Source: Candidatus Rokuibacteriota bacterium
GTDB lineage: Bacteria; Methylomirabilota; Methylomirabilia; Rokubacteriales; CSP1-6
Length of the DNA stretch: 36,426 bases
NCBI GenBank assembly: GCA_003220475.1
Contig: QHSO01000061.1
Coordinates: forward strand, 1 to 36,426
Direction: 5' to 3'
Shown piece after piece: positions 1 through 8,100 of the stretch (positions are counted from its first letter, which is position 1; each line of letters starts with the position of its first letter). Both the position numbers and the translations under genes were made by a program. The notes beneath the pieces were generated by a model. The model was given only the letters and a program-made list of their open reading frames with translations. It searched no databases and was not told the origin of the DNA.

Positions 1-1256
1 TGCTGCTTGGTGGCGATGCGCTCGATGGCCTTGTTGATCTTGTCACCTACCTGCGGGAACACCGGCACCGTGCGGTACTTCATATAGCCGCTCTTGCCGC
101 CGAGGTTCAGCACCTTCAGGTAGAGCTCGGCGACGTCCTGGCCGTTGAAGGTCATCGCACGGCGATAGGCCGGATCCTCGATGATCGAGCGTCGGCACAC
201 GGTCGTGTAGCCCTTCTCCACCGTGATGCGGCGCAGCGTCTCCTTGCTCATCGCCCACGTGATGAACGCCCACGCCGCCCGCTTGTTCTTGGCGCCCACG
301 GGGATGCCGAAGCCGTGGCTGTTGGAGCCGGGAAACTGTCCGGCCGGGCCGCCGGGCATCAGCGCATAGCGCACGGTGCTCTTCACGCGGCTGTCCTCGT
401 GCTTGGCCAGCGGCGAGAGCCATCCCAGCGCCTGCGTCCGCATGTTGGCGCGGCCCGAGAGCTGGGCGCGCATCGCCTGGTCGTCGGTGTAGGACAGGAG
501 TCCCGACGGCCCGTACTTCACGAGCAGGCTCGCGTAATACTCGGCGGCCCGCGCGGCCTCCGGCGTGTCGAGCGTCGGCGTCAGATTGCCGGGCGGGTCT
601 TTGAAGACGCGGCCGCCGTAGCCCATGAGGTACGGAATCCAGTTCCAGTGGTGCAGCTTGTCGGCCACGAAGGGCGCGACGCCGTCCTTGCCATTCGTCG
701 CCTCGCAGACGGCGAGCAGCTGGTCGAACGTCTCCGGCAGCTTGAGTCCCGCCTTGTCGATCAGGTCGGCGCGGCCTGCGCCCATCAGCATCGCGCCGGC
801 CTCCCACGCAAAGCCGTACGTCGTCCCCTTCGCGTCGACGAGCGACGACTGCGCGCCCGACACGAAGTCGGCGGCATCCCACTCGCGCGGCGTCTGGTTG
901 CGATCATTGACGAACTCGTCGAGGGGCGCGAACCAGCCGGCGCCGATCCAGCGGCCGGAGTAGATGAAGGTGATGTTGAGAAAATCCCACGCGCTGCCCT
1001 GCGTCGACAGCTCCAGATCAGCGCGCTGGTTGTAGATGGGAAACGCCTGCGGCGCGAAGTCCACCGTCATCCCGGTCTTCGCCTCGAACTCGGGAATCAG
1101 CTCCTTCAGGTAGGTGTGGAAGACATGCTGGAACGAGGAGCCCTTGATGGTAACGCCGGCGAACGGTTTCGTCTGACCGAGGACCGCCGGAGGCCGCAGC
1201 ACCGCGCCGCCGACGATGGCGGCCTTGAGAAACGTTCGCCGGGTGAGATGAGCCAT
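1..1256 (-). CDS. Tat-secreted extracellular solute-binding protein of a sugar ABC importer (3' part cut by window edge)
   Basis: A periplasmic binding protein of the carbohydrate-uptake family 1 type (MalE/UgpB-like). It is open for 418 codons from the ATG at 1256 and runs off the left edge without a stop. Residues 3-14 read HLTRRTFLKAAI, a textbook twin-arginine signal, and the hydrophobic stretch ends near AVLGQ. The mature part has the usual family features: an aromatic-rich sugar-binding face, and an SNSHGFGIPVGAKNK segment late in the protein typical of family 1 binding proteins. GGAG lies 8 nt upstream of the ATG. It follows the LigA-like gene by only 22 bp, so it is probably co-transcribed with the dioxygenase pair. 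The ligand cannot be read from sequence. The permease genes, if present, lie outside the window. Confidence 0.9.
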   Translation of the reverse strand, partial: MAHLTRRTFLKAAIVGGAVLRPPAVLGQTKPFAGVTIKGSSFQHVFHTYLKELIPEFEAKTGMTVDFAPQAFPIYNQRADLELSTQGSAWDFLNITFIYSGRWIGAGWFAPLDEFVNDRNQTPREWDAADFVSGAQSSLVDAKGTTYGFAWEAGAMLMGAGRADLIDKAGLKLPETFDQLLAVCEATNGKDGVAPFVADKLHHWNWIPYLMGYGGRVFKDPPGNLTPTLDTPEAARAAEYYASLLVKYGPSGLLSYTDDQAMRAQLSGRANMRTQALGWLSPLAKHEDSRVKSTVRYALMPGGPAGQFPGSNSHGFGIPVGAKNKRAAWAFITWAMSKETLRRITVEKGYTTVCRRSIIEDPAYRRAMTFNGQDVAELYLKVLNLGGKSGYMKYRTVPVFPQVGDKINKAIERIATKQ

Positions 1257-1278
1257 GTGGCTTCTCCGCGTCGAGGAT

Positions 1279-1494
1279 TTAGTGGGCGCCGAGGTCGGGA
1301 ATCGAGAGCAGCAGATGCAGCGAGCCGCCCAGCTCGTTGAGCCGGCGCGGATTCCAGCGCACGAGCGCGTCGCGCTCGTCGTCGCTCAGTTCGGCCGCGC
1401 GCAGCGCGTCCATCGGGTCGCGGCGGAAGCGGTCGCGGAACGCGGCATCCTTCTTCAGCCGGTAGAGCAGCACGTTGACGTCGTAGCGGCTCAA
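1279..1494 (-). CDS. Small LigA-like subunit of an extradiol dioxygenase (TTG start)
   Basis: A 71-residue protein resembling the LigA (alpha) subunit of protocatechuate 4,5-dioxygenase. LigA forms a helical lid over the LigB active site. Characteristic pieces are the N-terminal LLYRLKKDAAFRDRF helix, then DPMDAL, LSDDERDALV and a final helix with NELGGSLHLL. Initiation must be at TTG 1494, because no ATG/GTG precedes it in frame. The TTGA shares 4 nt with the LigB stop, indicating translational coupling. The length is well below that of classical LigA (about 110-140 residues) and close to the minimal LigA fold. The family call is good; the substrate of the complex is unknown. Confidence 0.8.
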   Translation of the reverse strand: MSRYDVNVLLYRLKKDAAFRDRFRRDPMDALRAAELSDDERDALVRWNPRRLNELGGSLHLLLSIPDLGAH

Positions 1495-2333
1495 TGGTCC
1501 CACGCCAGCGCGGCGAGATCGATGCGACCCATCTCGCCGAAGAAGCGCACGCGCGCCCGCGCGGGCGCGACGGCGCCCAGCAGGACCATCCAGTTGAGGA
1601 GCTCGTGCGAGCCCGTGGCGTGCAGCTCCTTGGTGGTGAGCGCGGTGAGGCTCGCGTGGTCGCCGCGCTCCATCCAGCCGACCACGCGGCGGTCGAATTC
1701 CGGGTCGGATTCGCCGACGCGCGCCAGCGACAGCTCGGGGAAGTGTGAGAGCCCGCCGGTGGCGATGACGCCGACGTTCCACGGCCCGTCGGCGACGACA
1801 CGCGCGATGTGCTGGCCGGCCGCGAAGCAGCGACGCGCGGAGGGCAGCGGCGCCACGAAGCAGTTGACCCAGAACGGGACGAGCGGCGTCATCGCGCGGT
1901 CGCCGTGCAGCACCGTCAGCGGCGACAGGAACGCGTGATCGAGCGGCGCCGACCACGAGGCCGCGAAGTCGAACCCCGCCTCGAGTCCTTCCTCGAGGAT
2001 GCGGTTGGCGAGGTCTTCGTGCAGCGGATAGCGCTCGGCGAGCCCGTCGAGCGCCCGGTCGAACTCGATGGCGCCCTCCTGGGCCATGCGCGACACGGAC
2101 CGGCCGATGCGCACGCACATCGCCGGCACGGCGTCGAACGAGAAGACGTTGAGGTGATCGTCGGCGATCACCACGAGGGCGTCGGGCCGCCGCGCGGCCA
2201 GCTCGCGCCCCATGTCGCGCACGACGGCGATGAGCTCCTCCACCATCCGCTTGCCGTGCGGTCCCACGTTCTTCTCGTAATACGGCGGATGGAGCACGTG
2301 CGACATCGCCGCCGCGTAGACGATCCGGCCCAT
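1491..2333 (-). CDS. LigB-family extradiol ring-cleavage dioxygenase catalytic subunit
   Basis: A class III extradiol dioxygenase, 280 aa: a non-heme Fe(II) enzyme that opens catechol-type rings such as protocatechuate or gallate. The metal ligands expected for LigB (two His, one Glu) are present as H12 (AAAMSH), H60 (IADDH) and E244 (TGSHELLNW). An active-site His is seen in GGLSHFPE (H197). Length matches the family. The downstream LigA-like subunit overlaps its stop codon. The start ATG at 2333 matches the family N-terminus MGRIVYAAAMSH. No Shine-Dalgarno is visible, because the base of a palindromic repeat ends about 5 bp upstream of the start codon, so initiation may depend on how that hairpin folds. 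The exact substrate cannot be inferred. Confidence 0.88.
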   Translation of the reverse strand: MGRIVYAAAMSHVLHPPYYEKNVGPHGKRMVEELIAVVRDMGRELAARRPDALVVIADDHLNVFSFDAVPAMCVRIGRSVSRMAQEGAIEFDRALDGLAERYPLHEDLANRILEEGLEAGFDFAASWSAPLDHAFLSPLTVLHGDRAMTPLVPFWVNCFVAPLPSARRCFAAGQHIARVVADGPWNVGVIATGGLSHFPELSLARVGESDPEFDRRVVGWMERGDHASLTALTTKELHATGSHELLNWMVLLGAVAPARARVRFFGEMGRIDLAALAWDH

Positions 2334-2338
2334 TTACG

Positions 2339-2450
2339 TGGGGGGCCCCGACATGGCCCCCAGCTTTGACCGAGCGAAGGGGCTACGCCCCCTCGGACTC
2401 CCCGGCCAACGCTCGTCCCGGCCCGGCAAAGCCGTGCCGGGCCTCGATGT
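2339..2450 (+). repeat. Palindromic repeat element, copy 1 (extended form)
   Basis: Module I is a perfect GC hairpin, TGGGGGGCC (2339-2347), loop CCGACAT, GGCCCCCA (2355-2362). It matches the copies at 11327-11351, 14172-14198 and 19676-19702. Module II is the AACGCTCGT box followed by a CCCGGC...GCCGGG hairpin (about 2408-2447). Unlike the other copies, this one has an extra hairpin between the modules (CCGAG...AGGGGC-TAC-GCCCCCT...CGG, about 2370-2396). It fills almost the entire gap between the alcohol dehydrogenase stop and the LigB start. Confidence 0.85.
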
Positions 2451-2461
2451 CCGCTGAGTCA

Positions 2462-3556
2462 TCAAAACACCACGACACCGCGCGCGACCTGGCCCGAGCG
2501 CAGCGCGGCAAATCCCTCGTTGATCTCCTCGAGCTTGTACGTGCGGCTCACCAGCTCGTCGACCTTGAGATTGCCTGCGAGGTATTGATCTACCAGCCAG
2601 GGGAAGTCGAGGTTCGGCCGCACCGAGCCGTACATCGTCCCTTTGATGCATTTCTCCTGCAGCGCCATCATGTACGGCGTGATCGGCGCGCGGACGTTCA
2701 TGGCCGCCATGCCCACGATGACCGCCGTGCCACCGGGGCGGATGGCGTCGAGGATCTGCAGCGTCGTCGCCTCCCCGCCGATGGCGTCGAACGCGTAGTC
2801 GACGCCACGGCCGCCGGTGAGGCCGCGCGCGAACTCCACCGCGTTCGTCTTCGATGCATTCACGGTGTGGGTGGCGCCGAACTGCCTGGCGAACTCGAGC
2901 TTGTTGTCGAGCAGGTCCACCGCGACGATGGTGCCGGCGCCCGCAAGCCGCGCGCCCTGCACGACATTGAGGCCGACGCCGCCGCACCCGACGATCATGA
3001 CCGATGCCCCGGGCTCGACTTCCGCGCATCGCGTGACCGCGCCGACGCCCGTCGGGACGCAGCAGCCGAGCAGCGCCGCCTGAGGCCACGGCATCTCCTT
3101 GCGGATCGGCACGAGCTGCTCGGCGGGGCAGACGACCTGCTCGGCGAACGTTCCGATGCGCGCCATCTGCTTGATCTCGTCGCCGTTGCGCTTGAGCCGA
3201 TGCGTGCCGTCGAACAGCACCCAGCGCGGCGTGTCGTTGTGGCCGTCGCAGAGGATCGAGCGGCCGATCGAGCAGTAGAGGCAGCGGCCGCAGTGCGGGC
3301 GGAACGAGAAGATCACGTGGTCGCCGGGCTTCACGTTCGTGACGCCGGGCGCGACTTCCTCGACGATGCCCGCCGCCTCGTGGCCCAGCACCATCGGCAA
3401 CGGCAGCGGCCAATCGCCGTTCATGATGTGCCAGTCGCTGTGACAGACACCGGCGGCCTTCACCTTTACGCGCGCCTCGCCGGCCTTCGGCCCCGCTTGC
3501 TCGACGTCCACGACGTCGAGCCCCATGTTCGCCTTGTAGAGCACCGCGGCTTTCAT
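2462..3556 (-). CDS. Zinc-dependent alcohol dehydrogenase (medium-chain MDR family)
   Basis: A 364-residue NAD(P)-dependent alcohol dehydrogenase oxidising a primary or secondary alcohol to aldehyde or ketone. The catalytic zinc ligands are visible: C38 in GVCHSD and H59-E60 in LGHEAAG. The structural zinc loop has Cys 89, 92, 95 and 103 ([15 protein letters not shown]). The Rossmann fingerprint VGCGGVGLN follows near residue 200. The ATG at 3556 has a strong AGGAGG about 8 nt upstream. The longer open frame upstream to 4141 is an artefact of GC-rich sequence over the antisense of the EamA gene. A canonical promoter (TTGACC-N17-TAGGGT) lies at 3591-3619. It belongs to the broad Zn-alcohol dehydrogenase group that includes aryl-alcohol and formaldehyde-type enzymes; the substrate is not determinable. 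Confidence 0.93.
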   Translation of the reverse strand: MKAAVLYKANMGLDVVDVEQAGPKAGEARVKVKAAGVCHSDWHIMNGDWPLPLPMVLGHEAAGIVEEVAPGVTNVKPGDHVIFSFRPHCGRCLYCSIGRSILCDGHNDTPRWVLFDGTHRLKRNGDEIKQMARIGTFAEQVVCPAEQLVPIRKEMPWPQAALLGCCVPTGVGAVTRCAEVEPGASVMIVGCGGVGLNVVQGARLAGAGTIVAVDLLDNKLEFARQFGATHTVNASKTNAVEFARGLTGGRGVDYAFDAIGGEATTLQILDAIRPGGTAVIVGMAAMNVRAPITPYMMALQEKCIKGTMYGSVRPNLDFPWLVDQYLAGNLKVDELVSRTYKLEEINEGFAALRSGQVARGVVVF

Positions 3557-3590
3557 CGCTGACCTCCTGGACTCGCCAAAAAGTGCGACC

Positions 3591-3619
3591 ACCCTACCCG
3601 GGCCGGGCGCCGCGGTCAA
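3591..3619 (-). promoter_or_regulatory. Predicted sigma70-type promoter of the alcohol dehydrogenase gene
   Basis: Read on the minus strand: TTGACC (3619-3614), a spacer of exactly 17 nt, then TAGGGT (3596-3591). Transcription would start near 3584, giving a leader of about 28 nt that contains the AGGAGG ribosome site. Confidence 0.6.
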
Positions 3620-3710
3620 ACGCCATGACAACCCACGGGCGTACGGCTTGCAGCAGTCCGTGACAGGAGGGCTCGTGGCCTTGACCGATGCGCCAGTCGA
3701 TGGCGACGGC

Positions 3711-4616
3711 CTAGGCTCGTCGCGCCGCCCGCCCCATGCCGAGCGTGACGGCGGCGATGCCGACGACTTGCACCGCCGCCGGCACCTCACCGAGCACCAC
3801 CACGCCGAGGAGCACGGCGAACACGGGGACGAGCGGCATGAAGAGCGACGCGAGTCCGTCGCCGAGCACACGGATCGCCCACGCGTAGAGCGCCAACGCA
3901 ATGATGGCCACTCCGAGGCCCTGGAAGATCGCCTGGAAGACGACCTCGCCGCGGGGCGCCGTGTCCAGCATGCGGCCTCCTGCGAGCAGCGCGTAAACAG
4001 GAACGTACGGCAACGCGAGCACCCACACCGCCGCCGTTGCCGGCAGCGGGTCGATCCGCCATCGACGCACCCCCACCGTGAACAGCGCCCAGAGCACGGC
4101 GGCGACGACGAACAGCGCGTCGCCGACCCACGCGGAGCCACCGCCGCGCAGCTCCGGCCAGCCGACGAGCGTCAGCCCGATCACGATCAGCGCGAGGCCG
4201 AGCGCTTTCGACGGCCACGGGCGCTCCCCGAGCCAGAGCCACGCGAGCAGGGTGGCGAACAGAGGAGCGGCGCCGGTGATGATCACGGCGCCGTGGGCCG
4301 CCGGCGCCAGCGTGAGGCCCGCGTACATGATCAGCGTGTACGGCGCGCCGGCGGCGATCGAGAGCACGGCGATCCGCCGCCACGCGACGGCGCCGGCGGG
4401 ACGATGGCGGATGACGACGGGCAGGCTGAGCAGGCCGGCCACCGTGAAGCGCAGGGCGGCGAGGTCCCAGAGCGACAGCGTGCGCTGCATGCTCCAGCGT
4501 GAGAGCACGAACTGGCTGGCGTAGATGAGCATGGCGAGCGCCGCCGCGCCGACAGCCAGCGCGGTGCGCGCGCGCGACGGCGTGACGCTCAGGCCGCGGC
4601 GGCCGGCCGCCGCCAC
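3711..4616 (-). CDS. EamA/DMT-family transporter
   Basis: A 301-residue inner-membrane protein of the drug/metabolite transporter superfamily with two EamA repeats and about ten hydrophobic segments. Examples are ALAVGAAALAMLIYA near the N-terminus and VVGIAAVTLGMG at the C-terminus. Each half ends with the conserved Gly/Glu turn (WLGERPWPSKALGLALI; VVLGEVPAAVQVVGI), which is diagnostic for EamA. It probably exports a small metabolite. The ATG at 4616 overlaps the end of the upstream amidohydrolase by 28 nt, so the two are likely coupled; a CTG at 4592 overlapping the TGA is a weaker alternative start. A substrate cannot be named. Confidence 0.9.
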   Translation of the reverse strand: MAAAGRRGLSVTPSRARTALAVGAAALAMLIYASQFVLSRWSMQRTLSLWDLAALRFTVAGLLSLPVVIRHRPAGAVAWRRIAVLSIAAGAPYTLIMYAGLTLAPAAHGAVIITGAAPLFATLLAWLWLGERPWPSKALGLALIVIGLTLVGWPELRGGGSAWVGDALFVVAAVLWALFTVGVRRWRIDPLPATAAVWVLALPYVPVYALLAGGRMLDTAPRGEVVFQAIFQGLGVAIIALALYAWAIRVLGDGLASLFMPLVPVFAVLLGVVVLGEVPAAVQVVGIAAVTLGMGRAARRA

Positions 4617-5725
4617 CAGATCTCGCCGGCGCGCAGCGTGAGCGTCGGCACGAAGCGATGGCGGCCGGTGATGTGCTGGCCGTGCGCGTCCTCGTAGTCG
4701 AACGCGCCCTCCTCGAGCTCGAAGACGGCGACGTCGGCGACGGCGCCGGGCTTGAGCGTGCCCAGGCGCCCCTCGCGTCCGATCGCCCTGGCGGGATTGG
4801 ACGTCACTGCGCGCACGACGTCGGGCAGCGGCATGCCGAGGCTCAGGAACTTCCCCATCGTCGTCGGCAGATCCTTGACGCAGCCGGCGGCGCCACCGCT
4901 GGTGAGATCGGACGAGATCGTGTCTGGATAAAAGCCCTCGGCGAACGCCGCGCGCACGACCGGGAAGTTGACGTGCATGCGGCCGTGCGCGACGTCGAAG
5001 ACGATGCCGCGCTCGCGCGCGGCGCGAATCTCCTTGGAGACTTTGCCCTGCGCGTCGAGGATGCCGTGGCCGCGCCCGTGCAGGAAATGGCTCACGATGT
5101 CGCCCGGGCGCATGAGCGCGAGCAGCTCGGCGAGCGGGCGCGGCGGATTCGTGCAGTGCAGCATCACGCGACCGCCGATCGCGTCGGCCGCGCGGACCGC
5201 ACGCTTGAGCGGCTCGAGCCCCGCCTCGCCCACGACCTCGATCTGGTTGCGGACCTTGATGCCGAGGATCAGATCGGCGTGATCGCGCGCGGCGCCGACG
5301 GCGGCGTCGACGTCGGCGTAGGCCAGATGGTTCAGCTCGCCGATCTTGAGATACGTGAGGCCGATCGCCGAGATATTAAGGAAGGCGAACATCCGTACGC
5401 GCGAGCGGGACAGCACCCACTCGCGCATGCCTTCGAAGTTGCCGGCGCCGGTGCTCCCGCCGTCCACCCACGTCGTCACGCCCGTCGTGCGCGCGACGTC
5501 GTCGGTGCGCGGGCCGAAGTCGGACGCGCCCGCGAAGCAGTGCGCGTGCAGGTCGATGAGACCCGGCAGCACCAGCCGCCCGCTGACGTCCAGCACGGTA
5601 TCGCCATCGGGCGCGAGTCCGGCGCGGACCTCCGTCACGAGGCCATCCCGCACGCGCACGTCCAGCGCGCCGGTGAGACCGGCGCCGGGATCCATCACCT
5701 GCCCGCCACGTAGTAGCACGCCCAT
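4589..5725 (-). CDS. Amidohydrolase/deacetylase-family metallohydrolase (COG3964 type)
   Basis: A 378-residue TIM-barrel metal-dependent hydrolase of the dihydroorotase-like deacetylase group. It shows the HxH metal pair H60/H62 (GLIDLHAHCF), the bridging lysine K157 (LILGIKVRN) that would be carboxylated, H190 (VMLHCTNPP), H213 (DIVSHFLHG) and the late Asp in TISSDLTSG. Family members hydrolyse N-acetyl amino acids or acetylated alpha-hydroxy esters, and the true substrate is unknown. ATG 5725 is preferred over ATG 5749 because GGAGG stands 7 nt upstream. The EamA transporter overlaps its 3' end, which suggests linked metabolism and export. It is divergent from the P-loop gene at 5771. Confidence 0.9.
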   Translation of the reverse strand: MGVLLRGGQVMDPGAGLTGALDVRVRDGLVTEVRAGLAPDGDTVLDVSGRLVLPGLIDLHAHCFAGASDFGPRTDDVARTTGVTTWVDGGSTGAGNFEGMREWVLSRSRVRMFAFLNISAIGLTYLKIGELNHLAYADVDAAVGAARDHADLILGIKVRNQIEVVGEAGLEPLKRAVRAADAIGGRVMLHCTNPPRPLAELLALMRPGDIVSHFLHGRGHGILDAQGKVSKEIRAARERGIVFDVAHGRMHVNFPVVRAAFAEGFYPDTISSDLTSGGAAGCVKDLPTTMGKFLSLGMPLPDVVRAVTSNPARAIGREGRLGTLKPGAVADVAVFELEEGAFDYEDAHGQHITGRHRFVPTLTLRAGEIWWRRPAAAA

Positions 5726-5756
5726 CGCTCGCCTCCGCCCGCGCGACAACGACCTG

Positions 5757-5762
5757 TAAGAT
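5757..5762 (+). promoter_or_regulatory. Predicted -10 element (TAAGAT) for a leaderless P-loop gene
   Basis: TAAGAT lies 8 nt upstream of the GTG at 5771, and no Shine-Dalgarno is present. That is the geometry of a leaderless transcript. No -35 match is seen. A weak minus-strand counterpart, TACAGG, shares the central TA. Confidence 0.45.
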
Positions 5763-5770
5763 CGGGCGCC

Positions 5771-6637
5771 GTGAGCTTACCCGAAGGCGTCCTTCTCAGC
5801 CAAGGCTCGCCCCTGCTGGACGCGCTGCAGCGTCTCGCGCGTGACGCGCGCGGCGTGTTCTTCGCAGGCCTGCCCGGCACGGGCAAGAGCCTGCTGATCC
5901 ATCAGCTCGCGCATCTGGCCCACGCGCGCGGCCGCGACGTTCATCTGCTGCAGTGGGACATCGCGCGACCGGCCTTCGAGGCGAGTCCCGCCGGGCGCCG
6001 CTATCCGCGGACACAGGGCATCACGCACGGGCTGATCCGTATCGCCGTTGGCCGATGGGCGCGGCCTGCGCTCGCTCGTTGGGACGTCGCAACGCCCGCG
6101 AGCGCGCTGCTGATCGGCGAGACGCCGTTCGTCGGTCATCGCTTCATCGACCTCGCGCGGCCGATCGCCGACGACGCCGAGCGCCTGCTGGCGGCGTCGA
6201 CCACGCGCTTCGTGATTCCCGTGCCGTCGGTCGCGCTCCGGCAGCATCTCGAATCCGAGCGGGCGCGCCGAGCCGCGACGCCGGTGCACGCGCGCGAGCG
6301 CGAGGACGCGCCGCCCGACGTCCTGCGCGGTGTGTGGCGTGAGCTCGTCGAAGCGGCCACGACGCTCGGGATCGGCGGCGCCGCTGCCGTCACCAGCTAC
6401 GAGCCGGCGATCTATCGTGCGGTGTACGAGCGGCTGCTCGCCCACCGCCACGCGCAGGCCCTGGCCGTCGACGAGCGACTGCCCGCGGCGGGCGTGTCGG
6501 CCTACGCGTTTCGGATTCCGATCGTCGATCTCGTGCCGAGCGACGAGGAGGCGGCACGCTTCGTCGCCGACGCCGAGCGTGAGTACGGCGATCCGGCGGC
6601 GCTGGAGCGAGCGATCGCCGGTTGGTTCAAGGCTTGA
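5771..6637 (+). CDS. Uncharacterised P-loop NTPase
   Basis: A 288-residue protein starting at GTG 5771. A clear Walker A motif, GLPGTGKS, occupies residues 33-40. It is followed by a helix HQLAHLAHARG and a strand DVHLLQWDIARP. A likely second acidic strand is ALLIGETPFVGHRF. The rest has no motif I recognise; a C-terminal region with IVDLVPSDEEAARF precedes the end. No membrane segments or kinase lid motifs are evident. It may be a small-molecule kinase-like or AAA-type ATPase, but I cannot assign a function. It lies 24 bp before the PhyH gene and may be co-transcribed. Initiation looks leaderless. Confidence 0.8.
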   Translation: MSLPEGVLLSQGSPLLDALQRLARDARGVFFAGLPGTGKSLLIHQLAHLAHARGRDVHLLQWDIARPAFEASPAGRRYPRTQGITHGLIRIAVGRWARPALARWDVATPASALLIGETPFVGHRFIDLARPIADDAERLLAASTTRFVIPVPSVALRQHLESERARRAATPVHAREREDAPPDVLRGVWRELVEAATTLGIGGAAAVTSYEPAIYRAVYERLLAHRHAQALAVDERLPAAGVSAYAFRIPIVDLVPSDEEAARFVADAEREYGDPAALERAIAGWFKA

Positions 6638-6661
6638 TACCCTGACCTCGGGAGGACGGCG

Positions 6662-7537
6662 ATGACGACGACCGCGCAGCGTTACCTCACGGACGAACAG
6701 ATCGCGGGCTACCATCGCGATGGCTATCTCGCCGTGCCACGCCTCATCGACGCCGAGCGCGTCGCCGAGCTGCGGCGGGTCACCGACGTCTTCGTCGAGC
6801 GTTCGCGCGGCATCGCACGCAGCGACGCCGTGTTCGACGTGGACCCGCGTCACAGCGCCACCGCTCCGATCGTGCGGCGGATCAAAAACCCGGCTGACCA
6901 CGCTCCGCTCTACGCGTGGGTGGCGCTCGAGTCGCCGATCCTCGACATCGTCACCGAGCTGCTCGGCCCATCGATCCGCTTTCATCACAGCAAGCTGAAC
7001 CTCAAGGGCGGTCGCGTCGGCGCCCCCGTCGAGGTCCACCAGGATGCGGCCTTCTATCCTCACTCCAACGACGACGTGCTCGCCGTCGGACTGCTGCTGG
7101 ACGACGCGACCGCCGACAACGGTGCGATGGCCGTGCTGCCCGGCAGTCATCGAGGGCCGATCTACACCCATTTCGACGCGCAGGAACGCTTCGTCGGCGG
7201 CGTGCGCGACGACGACATCGCGCGGCTCGATCGCAGTCGCGCCGTGGTGCTCACGCTGCCGGCCGGCAGCATCCACATTCATCACTACCGGCTCGTGCAC
7301 TGGTCCGCGCCCAACACGTCCGCCGGCGACCGCCGACTGCTGATCAACGCCTACGCCGCTGCCGATGCGGTGCCGCTCGCGGCGGATCCGACGGGGTCGC
7401 CGCGCTATGGCCAGCTCGTGCGCGGCACGTACCCGGCCGTCGCCCGCCGCACCGCAGGCGATATGCCGATGCCGCCCGACTTCAGCCGCGGCTACACGTC
7501 GATCTACGAGCTCCAGGGCGACGCCGCGAAGACGTAG
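6662..7537 (+). CDS. Phytanoyl-CoA dioxygenase (PhyH) family Fe(II)/2-oxoglutarate oxygenase
   Basis: A 291-residue 2-oxoglutarate-dependent hydroxylase. The iron facial triad is present: H126-x-D128 in VHQDAAFY and H213 in HYRLVHWSAPN, with R224/R225 (AGDRRLL) positioned to bind 2-oxoglutarate. The N-terminal LTDEQIAGYHRDGYLAV is the standard PhyH opening. Members hydroxylate small organic acids, acyl-CoAs, phosphonates or ectoine. The substrate here is unknown. ATG 6662 is supported by GGGAGG 8-9 nt upstream. It sits between the orphan P-loop gene and the nucleotidyltransferase-like gene on the same strand. Confidence 0.92.
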   Translation: MTTTAQRYLTDEQIAGYHRDGYLAVPRLIDAERVAELRRVTDVFVERSRGIARSDAVFDVDPRHSATAPIVRRIKNPADHAPLYAWVALESPILDIVTELLGPSIRFHHSKLNLKGGRVGAPVEVHQDAAFYPHSNDDVLAVGLLLDDATADNGAMAVLPGSHRGPIYTHFDAQERFVGGVRDDDIARLDRSRAVVLTLPAGSIHIHHYRLVHWSAPNTSAGDRRLLINAYAAADAVPLAADPTGSPRYGQLVRGTYPAVARRTAGDMPMPPDFSRGYTSIYELQGDAAKT

Positions 7538-7551
7538 ACTGTCATCGGCCC

Positions 7552-8100
7552 ATGTACGAGAAGCGCGCGCAGCGGCCGCCGGAAATGACGGCGGAAGACG
7601 TCGTCGATCTGTTGCGGCTGCTCGCCCGCCATGGCCTCGAGGTTTGCGTCGACGGAGGCTGGGGCGTCGATGCGCTCCTCGGCATACAAACCCGTCGGCA
7701 CAGCGACCTCGACATCGCGATACCGCACCGAGACGTCCCGCGCCTGCGAGCAGTACTCGACGCGAGCGGGTACACGGACGTGCCCCGCGACGACACGCGA
7801 GACTGCAATTTTGTGCTGGGTGACGACAGGGGCCATCAGCTCGACGTTCACTCGTACACGTTCGACGCCGAGGGGCGAAACGTCTTCGGCGTCGACTATC
7901 CCGTCGAGTCACTCCGGGGAGCCGGCTCGATCAACGGATACCCGGTGAAGACGATCACACCAGAGTGGATGGTGCGGTTCCACTCCGGCTACGCGCTCGA
8001 CGACGACGACTACCGCGATGTTGTCGCGCTGTGCGACAAGTTCGGGATCGCATTGCCGGACGAATACAAGGCTCTAGCGGCCGGGCGCGTCACCCCTTGA
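7552..8100 (+). CDS. Lincosamide-nucleotidyltransferase-like protein (LnuA-type fold)
   Basis: A 182-residue minimal nucleotidyltransferase. DGGWGVDALLG (residues 34-44) and RRHSDLDIAI (48-57) are the LnuA/ANT(2'') active-site signature, with D52 and D54 as metal-binding acids and a third Asp in QLDVH (D98). A downstream MVRFHSGYAL (140-149) matches the helical region of LnuA. Known relatives adenylylate lincosamides or aminoglycosides, so a detoxification role is plausible but unproven, and environmental homologues may have other targets. ATG 7552 lies 14 nt after the PhyH stop. There is no Shine-Dalgarno; TAGACT at 7535-7540 could be a -10 for near-leaderless initiation. Its end overlaps the convergent permease gene by 11 nt. 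Confidence 0.85.
   Translation: MYEKRAQRPPEMTAEDVVDLLRLLARHGLEVCVDGGWGVDALLGIQTRRHSDLDIAIPHRDVPRLRAVLDASGYTDVPRDDTRDCNFVLGDDRGHQLDVHSYTFDAEGRNVFGVDYPVESLRGAGSINGYPVKTITPEWMVRFHSGYALDDDDYRDVVALCDKFGIALPDEYKALAAGRVTP

Noticed and set aside
2462..4141. 559-residue extended alcohol dehydrogenase
   Set aside because: The first 195 residues are Arg/Ser/Cys-rich readthrough antisense to the intergenic region and the EamA gene; ATG 3556 has AGGAGG and the family N-terminus.
5777..7912. 711-residue minus-strand open frame
   Set aside because: It is antisense to the P-loop, PhyH and nucleotidyltransferase genes, has Arg/Ala/Asp-rich composition and no motifs; such frames are common in very GC-rich DNA.
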